A stretch of DNA of 20,882 bases from Porticoccus sp. (GCA_011049795.1 DRHD01000236.1:1-20882); one strand, 5' to 3'; counted from the stretch's first letter, positions 8,686-15,145 are shown. Notes: generated by a model from the sequence alone, not told the origin. A program made the numbers and translations.

Positions 8686-9609
8686 TTAAATTGAAGCTTC
8701 TAATCTCTTTTCACACTCAACATAGTTCCGACCGTCCAATATACGGCTAGCTACATATTCCGCCAGTTTGACAGGAACTGCATTTCCTATTTGCTGCTCC
8801 TGTTGAGATTTTGTACCCTGGAAAACAAAAGATGGAGGAAAAGACTGAATCATACTGCGCTCCTTAGTAGTTAGAGGCCTCACCGACGAATTAATAGGTG
8901 ACTTATCTGCAGGATGACTTTTGTATGTCGAAGGTATAGGACGATTCACTCTTCTTATGGTTGAACTTGGTTCGTGGATGCTAAACACTGCCCGACGCTT
9001 ATAATTTCTAGGGTGTGCATAATAATACTGAGTGTCAAGTGTAGTCCCGAAGTAGTCATGCACCGTCATGGATTGGTCAGCTAATTTTGAATCTAACGCT
9101 TCGTCATAGAAATCTTTTTTCTGTCCTAATTCTCCAACTAGAAAAAAACGACGCCGTTTTTGTGGCACTCCTGTCAGGCTCGCATCGAGAATTTTTTTCG
9201 TTATGCCGTATCCTGCAGACTCAAGAATTTCCAGCGCTTGTGGGAGCGATTGACTTTTCTCAATATTATAGACGTTCTCCATGACTACTATTTGAGGCTT
9301 TATTGCAGCCACAATTCGCGCAAAAGAAAGTGTAAGATTTGCTCGCTCGCTCTCTACCCCACGACCAGCAATAGAAAAATCCTGACAAGGAGGCCCCCCA
9401 ATAATCAAATCAGGAGCGTAAGGCGCAATCAACTCTATCGCACGCTCCTCCTGGCTCAAATCGATAGAAAAGATCGGATGCTTAAAGTTTGCCTCATACG
9501 TTTCTATTGCAGGCCCCCAATTTTCGAATGCGGCCAATATTTCTATCCCAGCACTCTCAAACCCTAGAGACATACCTCCGCAGCCAGCAAACAAATCAAC
9601 TGCTTTCAT
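8686..9609 (-). CDS. DNA (cytosine-5) methyltransferase, second of a tandem pair
   Basis: A 307-residue C5-cytosine methyltransferase that transfers a methyl group from SAM to C5 of cytosine in a specific site. Visible motifs in order: I DLFAGCGG (5-12), IV GGPPCQDFS with catalytic C75, VI ENV (111-113), VIII QKRRR (Q150, R152, R154), X GNAVP near residue 275. The space between VIII and X is short, so the target-recognition domain is small. It is roughly half identical to the upstream neighbour across the whole length, including the segment around RPIPSTYKSHPAD. The ATG overlaps the stop of that neighbour (ATGA at 9606-9609), indicating translational coupling. It is complete and probably active. 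Partner of a restriction system rather than a Dcm-like orphan is inferred from context. Confidence 0.93.
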   Translation of the reverse strand: MKAVDLFAGCGGMSLGFESAGIEILAAFENWGPAIETYEANFKHPIFSIDLSQEERAIELIAPYAPDLIIGGPPCQDFSIAGRGVESERANLTLSFARIVAAIKPQIVVMENVYNIEKSQSLPQALEILESAGYGITKKILDASLTGVPQKRRRFFLVGELGQKKDFYDEALDSKLADQSMTVHDYFGTTLDTQYYYAHPRNYKRRAVFSIHEPSSTIRRVNRPIPSTYKSHPADKSPINSSVRPLTTKERSMIQSFPPSFVFQGTKSQQEQQIGNAVPVKLAEYVASRILDGRNYVECEKRLEASI

Positions 9610-10541
9610 GCCTGTGCCGCCTTCTGTGCGCGGCCTGATTCAATATCACTTTTATATCTAAATATCGCTTTAGCAACATGCTCCGCCATTTTCACGGGAA
9701 CCGCATTTCCAATCATTTGATTCAAGTTAGTCTTAGTTCCGCTAAACTGAAATGTCTCGGGGAAAGTTTGGACATAACTCCTCTCCAAAACTGTAAGTGC
9801 CCGAACATTATCGCCAATAGGTACAGGATCATCCGGGTGCCGTTGGTAAGTCTTCGGTATTGGCCTATCAATACCTCTAATAGTTACACTAGGCTCATCC
9901 ACACTAAATATTGCCTTACGCTGATAATTCGTAGGTATGCGAAAGTAGTAGTCCACATCCAACTGCTTTCCCAAATGTTCTCGAAGAGTCAACGGCTTTT
10001 CAGACAAGTTATTTTGTAGCTCCTGCTGAAGAAAGTCATCCTCTCCTCCACGATGTCCTATTACAAACAACCTCTTACGAGACTGAGGGACACCACAATA
10101 AGCAGCGTTTAGTATTTTTATAGTCAGACCATATCCAGAACGCCTAAGCAGAGCCTCGGCCTCCTTAAAAACTTCCGAATACCTAATTCTCGGGACATTC
10201 TCAAGCACGAAAAACTCTGGTTTTACGGCACAAATAATATCCACATAAGAAATCGTCAAGTTAGCTCTTTTACTAGCAACATTATTAGGGCCTGCACTTG
10301 AGAAATCCTGGCAGGGTGGACCTCCAACGATCAAATCTGGGGCTAATTCTTTAATAACCTCCAAACTTGCAGGGTCACCTAGGTCCATGTCCAACACAGG
10401 GTGAGAAAAATTATTCTTATATACTTCGAGAGCTGGCCCCCAGCTATCCACTCCAGCCACTATTTGGTAACCCGCAGACTCGAAGCCCTTGGACATACCC
10501 CCACAACCACAAAACAAATCAACTGTTTTAATGTTCCACAA
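9606..10541 (-). CDS. DNA (cytosine-5) methyltransferase, first of a tandem pair
   Basis: An approximately 308-311 residue C5-cytosine methyltransferase, first gene of the R-M operon. Motifs: I DLFCGCGG (8-15), IV GGPPCQDFS with catalytic C77, VI ENV (114-116), VIII QSRKR (Q153, R155, R157), X GNAVP near 283. The start is odd: an in-frame stop lies just upstream, and there is no ATG or GTG before motif I. The options are TTG at 10541, almost touching an AGGGG motif (10542-10546), or ATT at 10532, which is 9 bases from that motif and aligns exactly with the Met of the paralogue downstream. Coordinates use the TTG. The C-terminus ends in an Ala-rich tail overlapping the next gene by four bases. 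Two homologous m5C enzymes side by side often methylate the two strands of an asymmetric site. Confidence 0.92.
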   Translation of the reverse strand: MWNIKTVDLFCGCGGMSKGFESAGYQIVAGVDSWGPALEVYKNNFSHPVLDMDLGDPASLEVIKELAPDLIVGGPPCQDFSSAGPNNVASKRANLTISYVDIICAVKPEFFVLENVPRIRYSEVFKEAEALLRRSGYGLTIKILNAAYCGVPQSRKRLFVIGHRGGEDDFLQQELQNNLSEKPLTLREHLGKQLDVDYYFRIPTNYQRKAIFSVDEPSVTIRGIDRPIPKTYQRHPDDPVPIGDNVRALTVLERSYVQTFPETFQFSGTKTNLNQMIGNAVPVKMAEHVAKAIFRYKSDIESGRAQKAAQA

Positions 10542-10546
10542 CCCCT
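10542..10546 (-). promoter_or_regulatory. Shine-Dalgarno site that bears on the methyltransferase start
   Basis: AGGGG on the minus strand. It abuts the TTG at 10541 (too close for normal initiation) but is 9 bases from ATT at 10532, ideal spacing for a rare ATT start. Confidence 0.45.
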
Positions 10547-10838
10547 AGACAATCATTTTTCTCATTTGGCCAGCCGCGTAGACACCCTAAGAGATGCCAC
10601 GCACGGCAAACCGCCAATCCGACTTCAGAATACCTCGTTATTACTTTTTTTTGAAGATTCCATCATGCTAATCGCTGATTTATATACCTAGGCACTATTC
10701 ACTAGGGCCTCATCTTGCGACAAACTTAATAGAACTATCAATGAGTATTCTGACTAACCCGAAATATAGAGTTATCATTGGAGCCGTAATCTATACATCC
10801 ACCCAAATCACAACCACCTAAACAGCTCCGCATATTCA
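10542..10838. other. Spacer between the methyltransferase start and the integrase remnant
   Basis: This stretch should contain the promoter of the minus-strand R-M operon, but I see no convincing -35/-10 pair and no control gene. No frame shows a family I recognise. Some of it may be further decayed integrase sequence. Confidence 0.3.
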
Positions 10839-11201
10839 ATGCCCCGGAAAACAAACCAGCTCCAAGAGCATACTGTACAAACATACAGTTGTCAAAGGTC
10901 GTGGCATACCACTCCTACGCATAACTTGTTAATTAATAAGCCCCGAGGCCTTTTAGCTAGAAGACACTGTATCAGAAGGCAACTGATGCAGACAGGCGTG
11001 GATTTTGACTTAAAATCAAGTGATTAACAGATTTATCAAGAGGTGAGATTACTGACAAAACAAGCCTCCGTGCAATGTTCTTATTCAATCATTAAGCTAT
11101 TGATCATAATCGATGACCTTAAAAAATCAACGACGGAAATTTACACCCACGTCGTTAACCGTGGAAGTTCCGGTGTTATGGGTCTAGCAAATCGCTTATA
11201 A
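10839..11201 (+). pseudogene. Decayed tyrosine-recombinase catalytic domain (integron-type C-terminus)
   Basis: Two recognisable pieces lie in one frame. The stretch at 10959-11000 (RRHCIRRQLMQTGVDF) resembles the LRHSFATHLLQTGVDI region that holds the HxxR catalytic pair. The stretch at 11112-11201 (STTEIYTHVVNRGSSGV, then GLANRL and stop) matches the nucleophile-tyrosine end DVRTTxIYTHVLNRGG of integron-like integrases. Between them is a stop at 11025-11027 and about 25 codons more than expected, so the gene is dead. Upstream LQEHTVQ also fits the family's HESAVQ segment. It reads towards the right attachment copy, the usual position of an integrase next to its att site. It may be the other end of the remnant at 5326. 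Confidence 0.6.
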
Positions 11202-11223
11202 CGTATTCAACTGCGCCTGGTTG

Positions 11224-11336
11224 TGCCCAGATCAAATACGATTAAACATACGTTACATACAGTGGAGAACATAAACGAACAAGGAAATACGCCGTAAGCA
11301 ACTGATTATTAATGGTTAATAATAATTATCAGTCAA
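11224..11336 (+). repeat. Conserved right-end block, copy 1 (113 bp)
   Basis: This block directly precedes the perfect att copy. It aligns without gaps to 13352-13464 with 17 mismatches in 113 positions (85%). It contains ATTATTAA-TGG-TTAATAAT, an inverted repeat. Likely attP-flanking DNA with integrase or IHF arm sites. Confidence 0.85.
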
Positions 11337-11382
11337 ATTGAAAATCCTCGTGTCGGTGGTTCGATTCCGCCTCTGGGCACCA
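11337..11382 (+). repeat. attR of newer island: 46-bp tRNA-Phe 3' repeat, copy B
   Basis: Identical over all 46 bases to the tRNA-Phe 3' end at 5193-5238, including the CCA. No 5' half of a tRNA precedes it, so it is an attachment remnant and not a tRNA gene. Confidence 0.93.
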
Positions 11383-11388
11383 CTTAAA

Positions 11389-11418
11389 AAGCCCCGCAGC
11401 TCAGTAGATACGGGGCTT
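11389..11418. terminator. Hairpin terminator beside att copy B
   Basis: AAGCCCCG (11389-11396) pairs with CGGGGCTT (11411-11418) around a 14-base loop. T runs follow in both directions (CTTCTTTGG on +, CTTTTTAAG on -), so it could work both ways. It sits 6 bases after the CCA of att copy B, so before the newer island arrived it would have been the terminator of tRNA-Phe. It can also end minus-strand transcripts from the oxygenase gene. Confidence 0.75.
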
Positions 11419-11666
11419 CTTTGGTTCTGGGGCTTCGATTATTTTTACTCAAAAAAAGGGTGGTGACCACAAAGTGTCCACCTTCATATTATTTCTTACC
11501 GTCAACTAGGTTCTAAACAGCGCATCAACCAAGTAACTGCTTTCGAGGCCTTCACCACGACCACCGAAACCTTAACCCTAGGTTTTCTTCATGTATATTA
11601 CTCCCGCATATGGGGCGGCAAAGCACGTAGCGGTTTGGTGTCCCATGCGCTTGTTAGTCTGCCGTG

Positions 11667-12365
11667 CTATTGAAAGGAGTAATCCAATACTTCATCCGCC
11701 TGGTCGCCAGCTACCTGGGCGTTAAATGAAACAATGATGCGATCTTTTTTACCGACATAGGGCATGGCGGTATGTTTAAGATGCGAGGGAAAGACACACA
11801 ACACACCTTCTTCCGGTTTTGAGTCGAAGCCCGTGTTTTGCAGATAGAGATTGCCAGAGTCCATAAAAGCACCGCCGATGATATCCATCTGATGGCCATA
11901 AAAACGGGTAACACCATTCATGGCACCCAATTCTTTGTTGCGTTCACGTTTTTTTTCTTCGTCGACCTGGACATAATAAACGCCGGACCAACTGCAATTC
12001 CCATGGTTGTGCACCTCGTGATAACCCTGGCCATTTTGTATCTGAAACCAGGCACCGACCACGTTCATGTTCATCTTGCTTGAGCGACTGCTTTGCCACA
12101 TCTCACCGTTCATGGCGCTGGCAACCTCAAATACCGAGTTTGAGATAAAACCAAATAGCTCATGCAGCGCCTCATTGTTATACCGCTGCAACAGATCATC
12201 ACTGCTGGCATAGACCGCGGTATGCGGCTGTTTATCTGCTCGGCGATGTTCAGTGAATAACTCGACAAGTTTCGGATTGACCGTTTCGTGCTGATCAAAC
12301 TTCTTCCGCAGGATCGGTGTCGGCCACAGTAAGTGAATGTTTTCATTCTCATTTTCAGACTTCAT
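11667..12365 (-). CDS. Putative 2OG-Fe(II) oxygenase (TIGR02466-like)
   Basis: A 232-residue probable non-heme iron, 2-oxoglutarate-dependent oxygenase; substrate unknown. The centre has GYHEVHNHGNCSWSGVYYVQ, like the metal-binding strand of the TIGR02466-type family, with H119/H121 at the position of the usual HxD/E motif. The distal part has FPSHLKHTAMPY (H198) and then DRIIVSFNAQV, with R209 in the place of the 2-oxoglutarate-binding Arg. The N-terminus opens with WPTPI, also common in the family. I chose ATG 12365 because CGAGGAAC stands 5-12 bases before it; a start at 12401 would add 12 unlike residues and skip that site. Iron-ligand assignments are by pattern only. Lies alone on the minus strand in the older element, downstream of a 471-base gap. 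Confidence 0.7.
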   Translation of the reverse strand: MKSENENENIHLLWPTPILRKKFDQHETVNPKLVELFTEHRRADKQPHTAVYASSDDLLQRYNNEALHELFGFISNSVFEVASAMNGEMWQSSRSSKMNMNVVGAWFQIQNGQGYHEVHNHGNCSWSGVYYVQVDEEKKRERNKELGAMNGVTRFYGHQMDIIGGAFMDSGNLYLQNTGFDSKPEEGVLCVFPSHLKHTAMPYVGKKDRIIVSFNAQVAGDQADEVLDYSFQ

Positions 12366-12836
12366 AATGTTCCTCGAATAGACGGTTGCTGTTTTCAGCA
12401 ATCGAAAAAAGACTTCTTAGCTCATCTATCGTGTAGCAGTTTAAAGATGAAAGATATCGGATTAAAACCCTAAATTAAATGATTATTTTCCACAGCCTGC
12501 CCTGTCAGAATCAAGCATAAATAATCTGTATCACCGCTGTAACCTGCACATTGATGCTCAGTGTCGCGATTAGTCGCGGTCGACTTTGATGTGATCTGTA
12601 AAACAGCAGATGCCTGCGTAGTCGAACAAGATTAGTTAACATCTAGTATCAATAAACTCAATTAAATGTCCCCAGGTTCAGGCCGATAGGCTCTGACAGA
12701 TTATTGGTGTTGCCTGTTACTCTTAGTCCTGAATTATTTCTTTTTCAAATTCAGTTGCGTGAGTCATTTTAAAATATAACGTTTCAATTAACTGACGCAT
12801 TTGTAGTGAGTGTCGCGAACCAAAAATGCATCCATA
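12366..12836. other. 471-base gap in the older element
   Basis: AT-rich sequence without a convincing gene. It presumably holds the promoter of the oxygenase gene. A small palindrome CGCGA-TTAG-TCGCG is at 12565-12578. A 25-codon minus-strand frame (12723-12800, starting MRQLIETLYFKMTH) looks protein-like but lacks a ribosome site and may be a gene fragment. Confidence 0.4.
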
Positions 12837-13226
12837 TTAAATTGCCTTGTTAGGTTTTTCTTGCTCCAACACCAACCATGACAAAGCATCGTCACGATTT
12901 GAAAATATCTTTATATTCCATTCAACATCCCGCGGTAATGCAGCCAGAAATCCCGTGGTAATTTCCGCCATTCGATTATAGGTGACCACGGCCATTGCAT
13001 TTATTTCTTTCAACGTAGCCAGATTCTTTTGGGCAGGGTAGTCATACGTATAGGAATTAACCTTATTAACGAGCAGAGAAAATGGTGCCTGCAAATGCGA
13101 AAGCAAAAAATCATGGTATTGGTCTATCATCCCCTCGTCCATTTCAACCCCTTCATTAACAATCACTTCGGCGATATCCTTGCGAAGAATAATTATTTTT
13201 GCAAAAGGCAGCTCATATAAATCCAT
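12837..13226 (-). CDS. SpoIIAA/STAS-like small protein
   Basis: A 129-residue cytosolic protein with no signal peptide or membrane segment. The sequence alternates beta and helix as in the STAS/SpoIIAA-like fold: an opening strand with IIILRKDIAEVIVNEG, a helix after EMDEGMIDQYHDFLLSHL, the strand PFSLLVNKVNSYTYDYPAQ, the strand AMAVVTYN, and a closing DVEWNIKIFSNRDDALSWL. The same layout, with a core LLVNKxNSYSY and a final KIFxxxxxALxWL, is common in uncharacterised proteins of Bacteroidetes and some marine gammaproteobacteria. Function is unknown; a regulatory or lipid-binding role would be guesswork. The ATG has GGGAG 6-10 bases upstream. It lies about 125 bases inside the right-end repeat of the older element and is probably cargo. 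Confidence 0.7.
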   Translation of the reverse strand: MDLYELPFAKIIILRKDIAEVIVNEGVEMDEGMIDQYHDFLLSHLQAPFSLLVNKVNSYTYDYPAQKNLATLKEINAMAVVTYNRMAEITTGFLAALPRDVEWNIKIFSNRDDALSWLVLEQEKPNKAI

Positions 13227-13351
13227 ACTCTACTCCCATATGCTAGTAAAGGCGTCTTCGAATCTAACGTCACAATAACCGGTATGATCTTGTACCACTT
13301 TAGTATTCTAGTGTAGATTTGATACAGCTAGATGTCGGCTCTGCGTCAATG

Positions 13352-13464
13352 TGACCCGATCAAATTCGATTAAACATACGCTACATACAGCGAACAGCAT
13401 AAACAAACCAGGCAATACGCCGTGTGTAACTGATTATTAATGGTTAATTAAAATCATCAGTCAA
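13352..13464 (+). repeat. Conserved right-end block, copy 2 (113 bp)
   Basis: Gap-free 85% match to 11224-11336. The match is strongest in GATTAAACATACG, AATACGCCGT and AACTGATTATTAATGGTTAAT. It directly precedes att copy C. Confidence 0.85.
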
Positions 13465-13510
13465 ATTGAAAATCCTCGTGTCGGCGGTTCGATTCCATCT
13501 CTGGGCGCCA
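13465..13510 (+). repeat. Degenerate 46-bp tRNA-Phe 3' repeat, copy C (outer attR)
   Basis: Matches the tRNA-Phe 3' end at 42 of 46 positions. Changes fall in the T stem, one of its paired arms and the discriminator base (GCCA instead of ACCA), so as tRNA it would misfold. It marks the outer edge of the accretion zone; ordinary chromosome resumes after it. Confidence 0.88.
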
Positions 13511-13544
13511 GATACAAAAAAGCGTATCGGCAGTAAGAAAGCCC

Positions 13545-13796
13545 TTATGACAACAGCCTTGCATTCCTTACTACATTAGCTGGTAGTACATCAGGTACTG
13601 GATATATCTGTATGGATTTAATGTTATAGAGCGGGTAGAGAAACAATCCCCCATCTGCCTCGATCATAATGTACTGACCTTTTAAGAGATCTTCCGTCTG
13701 CTTCGTTACGGTGGAAGGGTTCATCTGTTCTGGAAAATCAAAGCAGGCTTTGTTTCCATCAGTAAAATAGATCGTCATCCCACGGTTACTGGACAT
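13545..13796 (-). CDS. Small conserved-looking protein of unknown function
   Basis: An 83-residue protein I do not recognise. It is soluble-looking and strand-rich: GMTIYFTDGNKACFDFPEQM at the start, a middle helix STVTKQTEDLLKGQ, then YIMIEADGGLFLYPLYNIKSIQIYPVPDVLP. The start was placed at ATG 13796 because a near-perfect AGGAGGT lies 5 bases upstream; an earlier ATG at 13814 would overlap that site. It ends only 35 bases from att copy C, so it probably was the original neighbour of tRNA-Phe before the insertions. It could be a small regulator or adaptor, but nothing in the sequence decides. Confidence 0.7.
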   Translation of the reverse strand: MSSNRGMTIYFTDGNKACFDFPEQMNPSTVTKQTEDLLKGQYIMIEADGGLFLYPLYNIKSIQIYPVPDVLPANVVRNARLLS

Positions 13797-13946
13797 ACTT
13801 ACCTCCTGATGCATTACGCACTACAAAATTAAACGTGCCAGTATCCCTTTGCCGGGGGGATACTAGAATATGTAACATGGCGTTCTTTATGGTCATAGAT
13901 AATTAGCTCGTAGGTTTTTCAGTACAATTTCAAATAACAAAAAAAA

Positions 13947-14723
13947 TCAGGGCGTGAAATTCTGAGCCAAACGGAAATCCAACAATGTACCCGATGGAAT
14001 ACTCACTTGGTTTCCACCTGAGAGAATCGCCAAACCTCCACCAATTTTAGCGCCGGTACGTGCACCACTTTTACCTCCCGCTAAACCACCAATGGCTGCG
14101 CCACGAGCCAACCGTCCTGCTGAAGTACGCCCAGTACTCTTTGCAGCAACTGCATTAAGAGCGGAGGTCACGATGGGTTTTAACTCTCCATTGATCTGAA
14201 TATCAGTTAATGTCAGTAGCATTTCAGCACTTCCCACTACTCGACCAGACGCTTTGCTTTTCTGCACAAGACCGTAAATCAGACTTCCCATTGGAGCCAC
14301 GGTGATGCCATCAACAACTAAAGCTCCTTCTAGCGTACCGGTAAACTTATAACCGGGTCCTTGCTTACCTGTTGTCAGTGTTTCCTTCAGTCGAATAGTC
14401 AGCGCTCTACCAGCTTCAACCGTTGGCTTTGCTGTTGGGGCTGGAGCTGGGGCAGGGGCAGCCACTACTGGTACAGGTGCGGGTGTAGCAACTGGGGCTG
14501 AAGCCGCAGGTGCAGCAGCAGCCGCGCCAATAGAAATATTAGTTACGTTAGCGGCAGGGACAGTCATTATGATTCCATCGACCTCGAAACGAATACTCTC
14601 ACCCTCTCGCCCCACAAAGGTACCACTCATGGTTTTACCATTAGTAAGCTCTAGGGTATCTGCTGTCGCTCCAACAGAGAAAAGAATCGTCGAAAACAGA
14701 ATTAAAAAACCTAGCCGCACCAT
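13947..14723 (-). CDS. Exported protein with Ala/Pro linker, unknown function
   Basis: A 258-residue predicted periplasmic or surface protein. Residues 1-21 are a signal peptide (hydrophobic LGFLILFSTILFSVG, cut near ATA-DT). Residues 22-65 form a small strand-rich domain (LELTNGKTMSGTFVGREGES) like Sm-fold modules. Residues about 68-105 are an Ala/Pro/Val linker. The C-terminal domain starts with GRALTIRLKETLTTG, continues with FTGTLEGALVVDGITVAPMGS and a Gly/Ala-rich segment (GAAIGGLAGGKSGARTGAKI), and ends with IPSGTLLDFRLAQNFTP. This C-terminal layout (expose-limits, VDG, Gly-rich membrane-like stretch, IPxxTxLxFRL end) is shared by many uncharacterised secreted proteins. GGAG stands 8 bases before the ATG. 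Transcribed alone. Confidence 0.8.
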   Translation of the reverse strand: MVRLGFLILFSTILFSVGATADTLELTNGKTMSGTFVGREGESIRFEVDGIIMTVPAANVTNISIGAAAAAPAASAPVATPAPVPVVAAPAPAPAPTAKPTVEAGRALTIRLKETLTTGKQGPGYKFTGTLEGALVVDGITVAPMGSLIYGLVQKSKASGRVVGSAEMLLTLTDIQINGELKPIVTSALNAVAAKSTGRTSAGRLARGAAIGGLAGGKSGARTGAKIGGGLAILSGGNQVSIPSGTLLDFRLAQNFTP

Positions 14724-15118
14724 GTCATATCTCCATTTATAGGTATGGACTACCTCAAGTTGTAGGCCAACAAAGTAACATTAGTCCATATTTTATAGAA
14801 ATCACATCTATATTTAATAACGGTCATATCTATGTAAAAGATGATGGTTGTAATTAAATCATAAAGTAAATTAACACAAGAATACCACTACCGACAAAAG
14901 GGACTTTCACCAAAGCCCTTTGATTTCATGGGAATATTTTTTTGATTCTACTAGGCCTGAAGATATTTAGTGTCAAATAAAAGTGTTTGTATTTATAGCG
15001 TTTTTATCCAAAAAATGAATCAGAGATTTTATGTAAATTCACCGATCAATGTTCACTAAAGAAAGGTGTCAGCCTCCAGTAATACCAACATTTAGAAAAA
15101 CGAACCCTCTAAAATAAA
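14724..15118. other. Intergenic region, 395 bases
   Basis: AT-rich spacer between the exported-protein gene and the icd terminator. It should contain the promoter of the exported-protein gene (minus strand); I see no clear -35/-10 pair, RNA gene or ORF. Confidence 0.4.
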
Positions 15119-15145
15119 AAAGCCCCCAGTCAGTGACTGGGGGCC
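15119..15145 (-). terminator. Rho-independent terminator of icd
   Basis: GCCCCCAGTCA (15122-15132) and TGACTGGGGGC (15134-15144) form an 11-bp GC-rich perfect stem. On the minus strand it is followed directly by TTTTTTATTTT. It is 55 bases past the icd stop. Confidence 0.92.

Larger units (their letters stand above)
5239..11382. mobile_element. Newer 6.1-kb genomic island at tRNA-Phe carrying an R-M operon
   Basis: The island is bounded by the intact tRNA-Phe on the left and a perfect 46-bp copy of its 3' end on the right. Contents in order: integrase N-terminal remnant (+), MmeI-like restriction-modification enzyme (-), two m5C methyltransferases (-), decayed integrase catalytic remnant (+), and a 113-bp right-end block. 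The sequence looks more AT-rich than the mutY/asmA flank, and the cargo is typical of transferred defence genes. The perfect repeat implies recent insertion or conversion, while the broken integrase implies it cannot now move on its own. Element boundaries are inferred from the repeats. Confidence 0.85.
11383..13510. mobile_element. Older 2.1-kb integrase-less element stacked behind the newer island
   Basis: Lies between att copy B and att copy C, and ends with the same 113-bp right-end block plus tRNA fragment as the newer island. Four mismatches in copy C against none in copy B suggest it entered first. Its only clear genes are a 2OG-Fe(II) oxygenase-like protein and a SpoIIAA-like protein, both on -. 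No recombinase is visible, so it either lost one or was moved by an enzyme acting from elsewhere. The mobile-element reading rests on the repeats alone. Confidence 0.6.

Noticed and set aside
5844..10541. BREX, DISARM or Druantia defence system
   Set aside because: No ATPase, helicase, phosphatase or phospholipase partner is present; only two methyltransferases and an MmeI-type enzyme.
10839..11027. 62-codon + frame as an intact small gene
   Set aside because: Reads like part of a decayed integrase catalytic domain, and is better treated as a pseudogene piece.
11337..11382. Second tRNA-Phe gene
   Set aside because: Only the 3' part from the anticodon loop is present; the acceptor and D arms on the 5' side are absent.
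12723..12800. 25-codon minus-strand frame beginning MRQLIETLYFKMTH
   Set aside because: Protein-like but no Shine-Dalgarno site and too short to judge; kept only as a note in the gap entry.
13465..13510. Third tRNA-Phe gene
   Set aside because: Again only a 3' fragment, with changes in the T arm and discriminator base.
5239..13510. Integron cassette array (attC sites)
   Set aside because: The repeats are tRNA-Phe fragments plus a fixed block, not attC hairpins with R'/R'' boxes; only the remnant integrase C-terminus looks integron-like.
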